DNA of 64,000 nucleotides from Ichthyophthirius multifiliis. Its lineage: Eukaryota; Ciliophora; Oligohymenophorea; Hymenostomatida. This document shows, one piece after another, positions 26,646-41,952 of the stretch (positions within the stretch are counted from its first letter, which is position 1; the number at the start of each line of letters is the position of its first letter). A program made the position numbers and the translations under genes. A model generated the notes under the pieces. That model ran no database searches. It had not been told where the DNA came from and saw nothing but the letters and a program-made list of their open reading frames with translations. The stretch covers positions 1-64,000 of the forward strand of contig NW_004085967.1 of assembly GCF_000220395.1 (NCBI RefSeq), read 5' to 3'.

Positions 26646-28306
26646 TCATATTTTTAATTATTAATATAAAGTTATAATTTATTCTTCGATACTTATTTCT
26701 AAGTCTATATCAATTTTATTTAAATTTTCTCTTAATTCCAATTTTTTTTATTCATTCAAATTGTTTACTCTATAATAAATAGCTAAATATCTATATAAAT
26801 AACGTACCGAAAACATATTAATGTCTTCTTCTGTTTTATTAAATTTATCATTTTTAAGTTACTAATATTCTTATTTCCTTTGATATTTTAATACCAAAAT
26901 ATTATTTAGAAGCCAGCCATTAAGTTAATCTCTTTAAATTATTATTTAGTCTATACTATTATTTTCATTCTCAATTTCTATTTAATTAATTACTCCATAA
27001 GCAGGATAAAAAAATTAAATTAACTCTTTAAAACTTTTTTTATATTTTTTTTTGTTTCATTTTTTTTTTTTTTAAATACTTTTTATAGAGTACTATTAAG
27101 CTTTTGTTTTAAAAGTTTTATTTTTACAAATACTTTTCTATATTTTTTTTAAAATAACCTATTGAGTTTCTTTGATATAAATTTTCATTTTTTTTGTTTT
27201 ATTTTTTAATATTTTTTACATTTCTCCCTTTTATGATAATCTGTTACTTTTCAAAAATATATCTAGTATTTATTTCATAATTAATTTTCTAAATCTAGTA
27301 AATATTTCAACAACTCCGCCTTAAATATTACTTTTTTACATTTATTTAAAATATATATATATATATATTTACTTAAAAGTTAATCATCTTTAAAAACTTC
27401 AAAAATAACTTTACGATCTTAATAATCATTTTTTTTAGTAATTCTTCTTCTAAAATTAATTTTTCCTTATATTAATAAATATATAAATATTATTAAACAA
27501 AACTAAAAAAAAATGAAATAAATTACTTTTAATTATTATTCTAATCTTAAATTTTATTTTTACAATTTTTCCATTTAAGCATTATTTTCTCTTAAATTAT
27601 TTTGTAAATCATTTACTTTTTCCTATTTTTTTTAAAAAAAAATAAATTAATAAATAGACTGTATTTATAAAAAAATACATCAAAAATTAACATCTATTTT
27701 TCCAATTTTTAATTTAATTCTTTCAAAGCCTTATTCTTTTTTATTAAAATTTATACCTTAGAATACTTTATATTATTTATTATTTTATACTTCAATCATA
27801 ACAGGAACTTTTTAAAGTTTTAATTTTAATTCATTTTCTTGTAAAACTTTACTTCTAATAAATTTTAATTCTAACTATTATTCTTCTTCAAGCTATGCAA
27901 TTTTATTTTTAAAATCTTTTATTATTTATTCTTTTTCTCTTATTTACGATTTCAACCTTAATATTTAAATATGAGTACTTTCAATTACTTCTTCTTTATT
28001 TTAATTTAATTCATATATATTACATTTTTCCATTAAACTATCAATTAATTTATTCTTTTGTAATATTGTTTCTTCATAAAATTTTATAACTTTTTACCTA
28101 AGTTAATAACATAATTTTATTTTAAAAAAAAAATAATATAAAATGTTACGTATCCATATCTTATTATTTATGTAATTAATTTATTTTTATTAATTCTTAT
28201 TCTAAAATTAAAACCTTTTTTTAATGTTTTATATTTTAAAAGTTTTATTCTTTAAAAAAATTAAAAATTTTACTTTTTACTCATCACTTATATTTGTTTA
28301 ATTCAT
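26646..28306 (-). CDS. Long coiled-coil protein, function unknown
   Basis: Start MNQTNISDEQK at 28306, then a GTAAAA..AAAG intron. The body is almost entirely charged heptad-type sequence: KVIKFYEETILQKNKLIDSL, EKCNIYELNQNKEEV, ILRLKSQIREKEQIIKDF, with a VPVMIEVQNNKQYKVFQG segment that is not coil-like. The C-terminal part (DKFNKTEEDINMFSVRYLYR then KKLELRENLNKIDIDLEISI) is a better candidate for a folded domain and ends LYQQLKI with TGA at 26648-26646. Several short AT-rich introns interrupt it (about 27340-27370, 27470-27530, 27640-27680, 28120-28150). I do not recognise the family; ciliary or basal-body coiled-coil proteins look like this, but that is only analogy. Some internal exon limits are uncertain. 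Confidence 0.6.
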
Positions 28307-29044
28307 TTAAAACTGTAGAAATTAATATTTTTAAAAATAATTTTATAATTAATTTAAAAAACTAAATTAAATATTATTCCAATATTTAAAGAGTATATGT
28401 TTATGTATATACATATAGATATATTTATGTATATTAATATAGATATATATATGTATATACATATAGATATATTTTTCTATTTAAAATATAACAAAAACTA
28501 TAAATATATATAAATTATATTGTTATGGTTAAACAATTGAAGATAAAAAGTTATTTTTATTCTTCTTTCATATATAACATTAATTTATGAAAATACATAG
28601 ATTATTAACTATGTTTTTAGTTTTTAAATATTGCATTATATGTAAAAATTATACTAAATTAAATTAAAAAAAATAAACTTTTTATTTAGATTATGGTATA
28701 TTATACAAAAAAAAATATATATATATTTATTTTGGTAGTTAAATTATTGCATTTAAAAATTTATTACTAATATTTAATTTTATTTTTTCAACATAAAATA
28801 ATTATATATATTGAAATATTTAGTAGCTTATTCCATTTTTTTCTTTTAAATATATTAATTAATGAATTTTATTTACTCTTATATTTCATTTTAAAATAAA
28901 TTCATATTAATTTTATTTAAAAAATTATTTTTTTAAAATTTTGTTTATTACACTTATAATTAATTTTATATAAAAAAATAAAAATTTTACATTTTAATTT
29001 CAAAAAAAAAAAATAGAAAAACATAAATTATACTAAATTAAAAT
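28307..29044. other. Intergenic region between divergent genes
   Basis: AT-rich sequence between the starts of the coiled-coil and Kelch-BTB genes, so it should hold both promoters. No coding signal found. It contains a three-unit 24-bp tandem repeat at 28403-28474; no other motif stands out. Confidence 0.6.
28403..28474. repeat. Three tandem 24-bp units in a divergent promoter region
   Basis: Units at 28403-28426, 28427-28450 and 28451-28474. The outer two are identical (ATGTATATACATATAGATAT plus ATTT); the middle one differs at a few positions. Each outer unit holds the palindrome TATGTATATACATA. Could be a chance product of low complexity or a factor-binding array. Confidence 0.7.
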
Positions 29045-29717
29045 ATGAACTCATAAAAAACTAAATAAAAGTACTGGAAAAAATTTTAATTAAGTGATCA
29101 AAATACATAATCTCCAATTTAAAGATGGGGTCATACATTAACAGCATTAAATAAAAGATAATTATTACTTTTTGGTGGTTATTAAGGTATTTTTTAAAAA
29201 GATATAAAATATAGTCTTTTTTATTTTTAACTAAAAAAAAAAAAAAAAAACTCAAAATAAAGAATCTAAATATTTAAATGATACATGGATTCTTGATCTA
29301 TATTCCAAATCTTGGAATGAAATCCTCTCCAACAATATCCCAGAATAACGTTCTAATTAGAGTGCTTGTTATTCATAATATCTTAATGCGTAAAAATTAT
29401 TTTTAATTGTCTTTATATACAAATATTTATTTTAAGAGTTTATATATTCGGGGGTGGAAGTTTTAAAAAACAAAGATATAATAATATATATAAATTTGAT
29501 ATATAAGAAAAATAATGGCATAACGTATTAGTAAAAGACTAACATGAGTTAATGAATAGAACATATCATTCAGGAGATTTATTTTAAAAAAAGTATATTG
29601 CAGTTTATGGAGGTGAATCGAATGTAGACTTAGATGAATTTACTGTTATTAAATTACCAAAAAAGAATTAAAAATATGCAGAATTGTAATTAAAAGAAAA
29701 AATGCCAAATATACAAA

Positions 29718-29748
<31 letters not shown>

Positions 29749-31862
29749 AATAAATATAAAAATAAAAATTTAAATTTTTAAATATAAATATATATTTTTT
29801 AAATTTATTATTTTGTAATTTTTTTTAAAAAAAAATAATTAATAAAAAATATAACAGTGTAATTCCTCAGTTTAAAGGAAAAATTCCACCAAAAAGAAAA
29901 TTTCATGCCAGTTGTATTCTAAAAAATAACAAACTATATATATCAGGAGGTTTTGTAGGAGACTATGAATGTTTTGAGTAAAAAATAAATAAAAAAAATT
30001 AAAAATAAGAAATAAAAAAAGCGATATATGGGAACTAGATTTAAATAAATTTAAATTTTAAAAAAAAAGTGATTAGTTTTTAGAATGGAAATAAATAAAT
30101 AATCGTTATAATATATTTACTCCTAGATGGGGTCATTCATAGGTATATATTAGGGATTAAATATTTATATTTGGAGGACGAAAAAAAGAAGAAAAATACG
30201 ATACTATAATATATAATACTAAAGAGGATAAATTTTAAGTTTTATGTTAAAGTTATTCTCACTTAAAAAGAAAAATGTCATCTGCAATAGTAGGAGATAT
30301 AATTATTTATTTTGGAGGGTACAATGGAAAATATTATAATGATATACATTATTTAGATACTTTTTATTGTAATAATATCATTTCTTAATAAATATATAAA
30401 GAAAATATTATGAAAATACATTTTTCCAATATTTAATAAATAATGTAAAATAATCAAAAAGGTGATTTAGAATTATTTTTTAAAAATTTTTCTATAAAAA
30501 TACATAAGATAATTGTATTGGAGAACATTTTTAATTAAAAAAATGCTTATTTTTTGAATATGTTATCTAATAATTCTAAAATAGATTTCACAAATTACGA
30601 TTTTGATTAAGATTTTATAGAAAAAACATTCATAAATTTTATTTATTTCAATCTTCTGGATTATTCTTAACTAGAAAATACCAAAAATAAAGAAAAACTA
30701 ATAAAATTGGCCAAAGAAATTTAATTCTAAACACTTCTTGAGTGTATATTGTAAGAATAAAAAGATGAATAAATCAAAAGATAAATAAAATATGATATTT
30801 TTAATAAAATTTAATTTGAAAAAATGTGTCAATATTCAGATGAAATTTAATTGAATTTTTATGTTTTATAAAATTAAAATTTTCTATATTCACAAAATTT
30901 AATTTATCAATAATTTAATGATGCTATATTATTTTGCGAAAATACTTTTTTATTTGTGAATAAAAAATTATTGAGCCATTATTCTTTTTATTTTATGAAT
31001 ATTTTCAATTAAGGCTTTATTGAAAACTCATATTAAATTGTTAATTTACCTTTTATTTCTTTAAAATACTTAAAAATAATTTTAAATTATATATATACCA
31101 ATCGAGTCATCCTTTCTTTCGATCTCAAACTTTAAGATTGGATAAAAATTTTCGAATATTCATAATACTTTGCAATAAATACATTATAAATGGTATTTTT
31201 ATAAATATTTATATGAAAAAAAAAAAATTATATATTAATTTATTATTTTTAAAATTTAGATATGTGAATATTCCCTTATAAATTTAATAAACATTAAAAA
31301 TATTGATTATTTATTATATATTTCAAAAAAATAATAATATGAAAATCTATATAATGAATGTATATTTAAAAAACTTTATTATTATAAAATTCTAGATTTT
31401 TCTCCATAATTAAAAGTGGATAAAACATATAAGCTAATAGTTAAAGATATAAAAAAAATCATTAAAAACACTAAAGTTTATATAGAATAGATTTATCTTA
31501 AAGGCGATTAATAAATTATTTTACTTTAAGATATTACTTGCTTTTGTATATAGGAGATCTATGAGTAGAAGGAAATTAATTTTGACTTTGAAAAAAATGA
31601 ATTAAAAAAAATAGATTTATAATTACAATAATATATGATTAATAATTAAAATTATTAATTAGATTTTTATAATTAGTTTAATTAATCGTTCATATAATAT
31701 CATAGTTAAAAAAGTATTGATGATATTGAAAATAAAGAAAATATTTAAGATTTTAATAATTAAAAAGAAATTAATAATGAGGATATTTAAGATTGTCTCT
31801 AAAATAAAATTAAGCCTTTTTTAAAAAAATAAAAAGAAAATAATAAAAATGAATAAATGTGA
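29045..31862 (+). CDS. Kelch-repeat protein with C-terminal BTB domains (LZTR1-like layout)
   Basis: Starts MNSQKTKQKYWKKFQL. Kelch blades are plain: RWGHTLTALNKRQLLLFGGY, YLNDTWILDLYSKSW, SLYIFGGGSFKKQRYNNIYK, FHASCILKNNKLYISGGF, RWGHSQVYIRDQIFIFGG and MSSAIVGDIIIYFGGYNG, together a six-blade propeller over about 29090-30370. The second half holds BTB-like sequence, best seen as AILFCENTFLFVNKKLLSHY then FPFISLKYLKIILNYIYT-type (here LPFISLKYLKIILNYIYTN) with a following BACK-like region. The order, N-terminal Kelch then BTB, is the reverse of KLHL proteins and matches LZTR1 and related BTB-Kelch adaptors for cullin-3 ligases; the adaptor role is inferred. Intron 29187-29262 keeps frame; others lie near 29395-29440, 29720-29855, 29985-30020 and 31190-31260. 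Ends KNEQM, TGA 31860-31862. Confidence 0.78.
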
Positions 31863-32103
31863 AAAAAATAAAAAAATAAAAATATAATAACAATTAAAAT
31901 AAATATATTTTAAAAAGGTATGATAAAATATTATTTTTATCAAATTAATTTATTAAATTTTTTTTCTTAGTTTATATATATTATTTCTTAAATTAAAAAA
32001 TAAAAATTTTATTAAAAAAAAAAAAAAAAAAAATAAGAAAAAAAAAAAAAAAAATTACGTTAAAGATAAATAATATAACAAAAAAACACGAAGGACTAAT
32101 AAT

Positions 32104-33903
32104 ATGGAGGATAAAGAATATTTAAAATATTTATAAGAACTATTAATATATGGTAACTAATAATAAAAAATTGCAGGCAACCATATATTATAAGAATTAG
32201 AAAAACAGAAACAATTAAAAGTTCAAATAGAAAAATATTAACATGATCCAATAGTATAAATAGAATTAGAAAAATCGAAGCGTAAAGCAGTCCAAGACAT
32301 AGAAAAAAAATTTAAATGTTCCTAAACAAATCATAATTATATATACCCTCGTATTTAATAAGAAAATAATTATGTCTCACATAATAATTCTCTAGATGTA
32401 GATTTTTACAATTTAGCAAATTAAAATAAGAAGAAATTGAAAAAAAACTTAAGCAATAACAATATCTTACTATCTCCATAATAAAAAATACTTAGTTCCT
32501 TAATTTTAAATTAATAATAAGAAAGTGCTAAAAATAAAAATCTCAAATTTGATTAATAATCTCCTTAAACAGTTTTCAAAAACTCATAAAGCGATAATTT
32601 ATAAAAATATTTAAAAAACTTTGAAAATAAAAGTAAAAAAAATACATAAAATAATAACAATAATAATTAAAATAATAATAGTAATTTAAGAAGTTCTGAA
32701 ATTCTTCAAAAAGAAGGCTTTTAAACAAATTTAAAATAAGATTTTTCACATCTAATAGAAAAAATCCAAAAGTCTATTCTTTATCAGAAATAACCCTAAA
32801 AAAATAATAATAATAAAAATAATAATAATAAATAATAGAATATACATATTTCAGAAATAAACAAATCAACAAATATTGTAAACGAATCTTAAAATTCTTA
32901 AAAATAATTAAAATAAAGTAACTCTTAACTCCTATTTATTAAAAAAGCTTAAAAAAACTTTGAATAAGTTAAAAATTATAAAGGAAAACAACCTTAAAAA
33001 ACAAATAATTTAAATATTTTGGAAAAAAATGGACTTAATAATATTTATATGAAAACCTAATCAAATATTTAATCTTCTTTTTTAGCAAATAAATTACTAA
33101 AAAGTACACATAAAATAGAAAAACCAGACTTTAATTTAATATAAAACAGTGCAATCAAAAATATCTAAAATAAAATATATAAATCTCCTATTACATAGAG
33201 TTAAAATTATTTTAAGAAAAATTGCAATAATGCAAGATTAAATACTGAAGATTTTTAAACAAATAAAAAAGACATAAACAGTAATTAATAAACATATTAT
33301 TAATATAATAGTTCATTTATAAATAAAAATATTAATAACAATGATATTTGTAAAAGTTTTGAAACTAAAAAAAATAAAAATATTATAAATAGGAGCGGAT
33401 TCTTAAATATAGCAAAAACCTCACAAAAATTTAAAAAAAGTATGTATAATACATATTAAAAAAATAAAACTGAAGCTTCTAATAATTATGATAAAAATAG
33501 TAGCTCTTAAGGAAAATAAAATGATTCGAATAGAATTTCAACTAATAAGATTAATTATAATGTTCTTAATTCTTTTGCTAATATTAGTTAGCTAAACTTA
33601 CAAAGTAAAATTGTTAAAAACAACAATTAAAATAGTAATAATCAGCCTAATTATTAAATTAAATAATTGATAAGTCAAATTACTAAAAATTATAATAATA
33701 TTAATAGCAATATTAATAACAATATTAATAATAATAATTTTAGCTCAATAAATTAATTTATTACTAATAATAATAATAATAATAGTCCATTTATTAATTG
33801 CAAAAATTTGTTATCAGTAAGTAAAAATGCTCTTATAGGCTTAAATAAATATAAATCGATAAAATATGATAGCTAATAATATAAATTATTGTAAAAAAAA
33901 TGA
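32104..33903 (+). CDS. Intronless N/Q-rich protein, function unknown
   Basis: A single uninterrupted 599-codon frame under the ciliate code, from MEDKEYLKYLQELLIYGN to TGA at 33901-33903. The first 100 residues look structured and helical (ILQELEKQKQLKVQIEKY, then ELEKSKRKAVQDIEKKF). A Cys-His pair (CSQTNH) follows, and the rest is Asn, Gln, Ser and Lys rich with poly-Asn and NINSNINNN-type runs. No membrane segment, signal or named domain. A frame this long with no TGA in such AT-rich DNA is good evidence of coding. The disordered body is like many ciliate proteins; the short N-terminal coiled coil is the only part likely to fold. Confidence 0.75.
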
Positions 33904-35021
33904 AAAATTTTCTAATAAAATATATTAAATTATATTTCAAAAAATAAAAAATAGTTTTTATAATTTAATATTATATTTATATCAAAATATAATAATATAA
34001 ATAAAATAATTTATTTATATATTTTTAAATATTTAAATTATATTTTTTTATAATAATTTTTTTTTATTAAAACAAATTTAAATTCACTATTTCAAATATT
34101 AGATAATATTATTTTTGTTGAAATAATATTTTTTAAAAGAAATATATAGATATATATTAGTATTGTTTTTCTTTAAGCTTATATAATTTTATTGCTTAGT
34201 AATAAATAGGAAAATATTTAATTACTTTTATTTTAATATTTATAACTTATCCTAAATCATACATTTTATATATATTTATTTAACTAATATACTATATATT
34301 TAAAAAAATATTTATTTAATTTAAAATTAAAAATATATTGAATTTTTTTCTAATTTGATTTTCAATATATATATAATAAATATATCCTCAAAAATTCAAC
34401 ATATTTTAAAACATATAATTATTTATATTTATATTAGAATCTGATAATGCTTATATTAAATATATAAATTTCACTACTTTAATATTAATTTATAGCTACG
34501 TTAAATATGCTTTATATTTGAATATTATTTAAGAATTAGGATATTTAGATATATGAAGCCTTTCTGTTTTTAATCTCAACATAATGCTATATTAAAATTT
34601 GGATTAAAATTGTTCTCTAAAAACTTTCAAAATTAAGAAGCTTATAATGGATTAATTCTTATGTAAAAAATTATTATTTTTTTAGTATTATTAATTTTGA
34701 TAAAATATATATTAATATACGTCATAATTTTAGGCGTATATAAATATCTAATAATTTTTTAATATATAATAAAGAGATATTTTTTTTATTTATATTATTA
34801 GAATCTATTTTTTTTTAAAGGAAATATTAATTAACTAAATATATTTTTTTTAAAAAAAAAAGAAAACTAGATATTGTTAATTTTAATATGCAATGAAATA
34901 TAATTTAGAATTATATATTTTTTTTATTTTTATAAATTAAAATATATTAAAATTTTATTATAATTAAATTTTTTATATATAATTTTTTAGTAAAAACACT
35001 TTCACTATATTTATATATTTT
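33904..35021. other. AT-rich intergenic region between convergent genes
   Basis: About 1.1 kb between the stops of the N/Q-rich and kinase genes. Only A/T homopolymers and TA runs; no coding signal or RNA gene recognised. Confidence 0.5.
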
Positions 35022-36436
<1,415 letters not shown>

Positions 36437-38460
36437 TTAATTAATCTTTTATTAATTTTTATTATTTTATTTTTTTAATATATAATTAAAAAAAAATATC
36501 AAATAAGCAATCATAATAATTTACATATTATTAAAAAATTTAATTGTTAATGAAAAAAAATTAAATATTATTCTAGAAATATATAATACATAATATGAAA
36601 TAATACATAAAAAAAATATTTAATTAAAAATTATATTAGCTAATAATATTAAAAATTTTATTTATTATAAAATATAAATAAAAGAATTTCTATAAAATCA
36701 TTTTTTATTAATATAAATAAATTTATTAAATAAATTATTTATATAAATAAAATATAAAAAATAATATACAAATTTTAATAAAATATTATAATTATAAATA
36801 ATTATCAAAATTATATATAAATTTATATATTACTAAAATATTAATTATAATTTTTAAAATAATATCATATATTATGAAATAATTTATTTATTTAATTTAA
36901 TAAATAAAAACTATTATTTAATAATAAAGTAAAAATATACATTCAAAGATATTATTATTATTTTATATATATATCAAATTATTTTTATTATGAAAAAATG
37001 TATATATGTTATTTTTTGACATTGCAATTAGATTAAAATTTTTATCTTTTAAATTAAAGTTTATTAATATAATATTCTATGTATATATTTTATCAAAATA
37101 TTTTAAAATAAGTTAAATATTGTTGTAGTGTTAGTAAATTACAATAGAAATTAGAAATTTTATTTATTAAAAACATTATAAATTTTCTATAAATTAATTA
37201 AAAAAATGTATATAAATTGTATTTTAACCTATTTTTTAAAATAAAATAATATTTTTTATTTTATTTATTTATTTTATATATTTTAATGTATTTTTTTTTA
37301 AATACAATTTTAAAAAAATGTATTATAGTCATTTTATTTATGTAATTGATTTTTTTTTTTAAAAAAAAACTATACTAAAAATTAATATATAAAAATAATT
37401 TTCAAATAAATAAATTATTAATTAATAATAATAACAATGTATGCAATTTATGTAAATTTAAGTTTTTATAAATATTCAATCAAGATTTTTAAAGTTTTAT
37501 ATTTTTGGTTTTGGTTTTTGGTGAATAAATAATTTATTTTTGAAAATACAATAGATATTCTAATAATAAATAAAAATATAATAAATAATAATTAATATTC
37601 AAAGTCGCTTTTTCAACAAACAAAATATATAAATATAACTAACTAAAGTAGATTAAAAAAAAAAAAATCTTTCTAATTAAAAATTAAATTGAAAAGATAA
37701 TTCTTTTTTTATTATTTTTTTTTTTTTTAAAAGTAATTTATAATTCATAAATTCTAAATTTTGAATTTAAAAAACTATTTATTATTAAAAACTTTAACAC
37801 AATTAATTTTATTATTATTAATTTATATTTTTTAATATAACTAATAAAAAGATTCTAAAAATCAGTAATTTGATTTAAAAATAATATTTATTTCAACTCC
37901 CAACAATTTCATAAAATGCATATTAAAAATGAATTTGATAAAGCAAAAATAATTTTATTTACTTTAATTTTTTTTTTTTTTTTGTTCATATATATTTTTA
38001 AAAAAATATAATAAAAACACATTTATTTTATAATTATAATATTGTCTCAAAAAAATAAAAAAATAAAAAAAAAAAGTTAAAATTAGAAAATAACAAATAA
38101 TAGAGATTTTATTAGTAAATAAAAAATAAAAGTAGTAAAAAAATATAAATAAAATTAAAATAATATAAATAAAAATAATTTATATTTTTTCCTTATATTA
38201 ATTTTATATATTAATAGAGTATTTTTACAAAATGATTAAAAAAATATTTATTTGATAATTTAAAATTAAAAAAATAAATATATTTATATATGTTTCTAAT
38301 ATAAAATTAATATTTTTATATATATTAATATATTAAAGTATAAAATTATTAAATAATAAATCATATAAATATTCTTTATTTATAAGCAAACAAAATAATA
38401 CTTATATAAATATAAAGATTTATTAAATTTCTTAAAAAAATAAAAAAAACATTTTGAAAA
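36437..38460. other. 2-kb AT-rich intergenic region
   Basis: Upstream of both the kinase (leftward) and Ran (rightward) genes, so it should contain both promoters. Sequence is over 88% A/T with many homopolymers. I see no coding signal, tRNA-like fold or conserved motif. Confidence 0.5.
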
Positions 38461-39233
38461 ATGGATGTAAATAAATAAAATATATATTTTTTTCTTAAAA
38501 ATAAATCTAATTTATCAAAATAAAATAGACTTAAACAAAATACGTAGCAGAATTCAAATTAGTATTAGTAGGTGACGGTGGTGTTGGTAAAACAACTTTT
38601 GTAAAAAGACATTAAACAGGAGAATTCGAAAAAAGATACGTCGCAACATAAGGAGTAAATGTTTCTAATTTAATTTTGAACACAAACCACGGACCTATTA
38701 AATTCAACTTATGGGATACTGCTGGATAAGAAAAGTTAGGAGGATTACGTGAAGGATATTAGTAATTAAAAAAAAAAATATATATATATATATAATAATA
38801 AACAAAAAAAAAAGTATTGGTGCTCACGCTGCTATTATAATGTTTGATGTAACATCAAGAATTACCTATAAAAATGTTCCTAAATGGCACAAAGATTTGA
38901 CCAGAATTTGTGAAAACATCCCTATTGTATTAGTAGGAAATAAGGTTGATTCTAAAGACAGAAAAGTCAAAGCTAGACAAATCACTTTCCATAGAAGAAG
39001 ATCCCTTTAATATTATGATGTTTCTGCTAAATCTAACTATTAATATGAAAAACCCTTCTTATGGATCCTTAGAAAATTAATCGGAGATCCTAACCTTGTT
39101 TTAGTTGAAGGTATTGCTTTACCACCTCCTGAAATTATTATGGACTAAGCTCATATTGAATAAATGTAGAAAGAATTTAGAAGAAGTTGAAAATGCTTAA
39201 CTTCCTGATGAAGAAGATGACTAATTTAAATGA
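38461..39233 (+). CDS. RAN: GTP-binding nuclear protein Ran (frame break near the 3' end)
   Basis: Small GTPase that drives nuclear transport; partner of the exportin at 1560. Exon 1 is only ATG GAT; intron 38467-38528 is followed by [19 protein letters not shown] motifs: GDGGVGKTT (P-loop), VATQGVNV (switch I; usual Ran has TLG), [17 protein letters not shown] (switch II, the catalytic Gln coded TAA), GNKVD, and SAKSNY. Intron 38762-38814 splits the second Tyr of [21 protein letters not shown] is typical Ran. As printed, the frame ends FRRS at TGA 39188-39190, missing the acidic tail. Dropping one A from the AAA at 39170-39172 gives [19 protein letters not shown] and TGA at 39231-39233, the expected Ran C-terminus. 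I take that as the true end. Confidence 0.93.
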
Positions 39234-39777
39234 AAAATTATTTTTTAAATATAGTTTCATATATATATATATTATTTTTAATTTGAAAGTTTTATATATA
39301 AAGATTTATTTTTTTATTGAATTATGTGTTTTTTTTTTTTAAAAAAAATGTTTGAATTTTTTTTTTTTTTATTTATATAAATTTTTATATAAATTAAATA
39401 TTTAATTAATCTTTTATATTCATTATACAAAATATAATATAAATATATATTTTGGTTTTTTATTATATTTTTTTTTATATATATATTTTTTATTTTAAAA
39501 AAAATCTTTCAAATAATAAAAAATAGCAAATAAAAATGGATAATGACCTTTATAATTTTTAATTGAGTATTTTTATTAATAAATATAAATATAATAAATT
39601 ATATTTAATTAATTTATATAAACTAAATAATAAATAAATATTTTTATAAATAATATATATTTAAAAGGCTTTTTTAATAATATAAATTTTCCTTTACCTT
39701 TATAATCATAATGAAAAAAAAAAAAATTATATTCAATATAAAACATATAAATCAAATTAACTTAATAATAATTAATA
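39234..39777. other. AT-rich intergenic region between convergent genes
   Basis: About 540 nt between the Ran stop and the stop of the coiled-coil/poly-Asn gene. Homopolymers and TA runs only. Confidence 0.5.
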
Positions 39778-40065
39778 TCAATTTTATTGATTTGGTAATT
39801 TATTTCTATATTTTAAATCGTGTTCAGTTAAATTTTTTTTATTATTTTTAAAATTAACATTATTATTTTTACTACACTAAACAGTACTTACATTAATATT
39901 CTATTTTGCCTAGTTATAATTCAAGCTTCCTGAATTGAAATTTTCATAACAAATACTTTGATTTGTTAAAATATGGGAAACATTATTTTATAATGGATAT
40001 ACATATTATTATTATTTATTTATTTATAATAATTATTATTATTGTAATAATAATTATTATTATTA

Positions 40066-40139
<74 letters not shown>

Positions 40140-41892
40140 AAATTATTATGTGATTATCTTTATTGATTTTTTTATTCACTATTTCCTGTATTAGAATATG
40201 ACTAAAAATATCTGCTGTTATTTGTACTTTCTAAAAATTATTATTTACTAAAATTATTTATTTATTCAACTAAATCCCTAAATTCATCACTATTTTAAAA
40301 AATCTTTATCATTTCTTAAGATTTCGTTGTTCTTCTTAAAATATTTAACATTAATAATATTGTTTATTCAGCTGATAATATTTCTGGAGAAAACATATCT
40401 ATAATATTCTTATCTTGTTCTTTATTTTAATATTTTTTATCTTAATGTTACTTATTTAAATTTAATGAGCTTTTTAATTCATTAATCTTTGTGTTTCTTT
40501 CATTTGTTTATTATCTTAATTAATAATTTTCATTTTCAATTTCCTTTTTTTATATTTTTAAAGCTTTATATTTTTAATTACTTTTATGCTTTTATTTATA
40601 GTTGTTAATTCTATTTAAAGAATATTATTATTCATTAATAAATTATCTTTTTATTATTAAATTTCATCAATAGTATATGTTAAATCATTAATTTATTTAT
40701 TCTAATTCTAAATATCTATATTTAATTAGTTAATTATTTCCTATTTTAAATTAAATTAATCATTTAATTAGTCATATTATGATGTAAAATAACATTTTAT
40801 TTATTCAATATCACTTTAATTTTATTATTTTAAAACTTAGATTAATTTCTACAAAATCAAAAATAATATATATATATAAATATATAAATATATAAATATA
40901 TAAATATATATATATATATATATAATAATTATCAAATATTTACATTATTTTAAATATTATTTTGTGAGAATTCTTATAATTTTAATTAAGCTTAAGAATA
41001 TTTTTATTAAATTTTTTCTAAATTTTATGTTATTTCTTGATTTTATTTATTTAACTCTTAACATTTTTATTAAGATTATTTTAGATCCTATATTTTAATA
41101 CTATATTATTTTTTTGTTTTTTCTAATTCTTCTTTTAAATTTTATATGTTATTTTCTGCTTTTTTTAAATTTTCTTACAAAACCCTTTATTGATTAAATA
41201 GTTCTATATTTTTTTTATCTTTATTATCTTTTAATTATTTATCATTTTTATCTTCTTAACTTTAACTTTATTATATCATTTATTCCATTTAAATTTATAA
41301 TTATTTAATTTATTAATCTTTTAATTAAATTTCTTAAATTAGTTTATGAATATTTTCTTCTTCCTATTTTACTTTTTAAAATGATAGTTCGAACCTATCT
41401 ATCATTTAAGGTTTAATTTCTAACTATTCGCTAATTTAGTTATTTATATTTTTTAATTCTTCAACTTTTTACTATTCTATTTCTACTTACTAACATTATT
41501 CTTTTATTAGTTTTTGTTAATCTTTTAAATAAGTTTTTTATTCATTTATTATTTATAAATATTTTTATATTTATTATTAAAGTTGTATATTTTATGATTA
41601 TTCATTTTTTCTTTCAGTTTATTTAGATAATTGTTATTAATATTCAGTTATTTATTATTTTTAATTTTAAAATTATTATGCATAAAGTTAAATCTATTAC
41701 TATTAAGCTTCATTTTATTCTTTTAAATTTTAAATAGTTTATTCGAAAACTTCACTTTAATTATTTTTTATTTAGTGTTCTTATTTTTATTTGGTTTCTT
41801 TATTTAAATTTTATTCTGATAATGATAATAGCTCTTAGGTATATAAATTTTATAAAAAAGCATATAAATATTTATATATATATAAAAAATTA

Positions 41893-41952
<60 letters not shown>

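Noticed and set aside
39963-40166. Poly-Ile ORF on the plus strand
   Set aside because: Antisense of the (AAT)n poly-Asn tract of the minus-strand gene.
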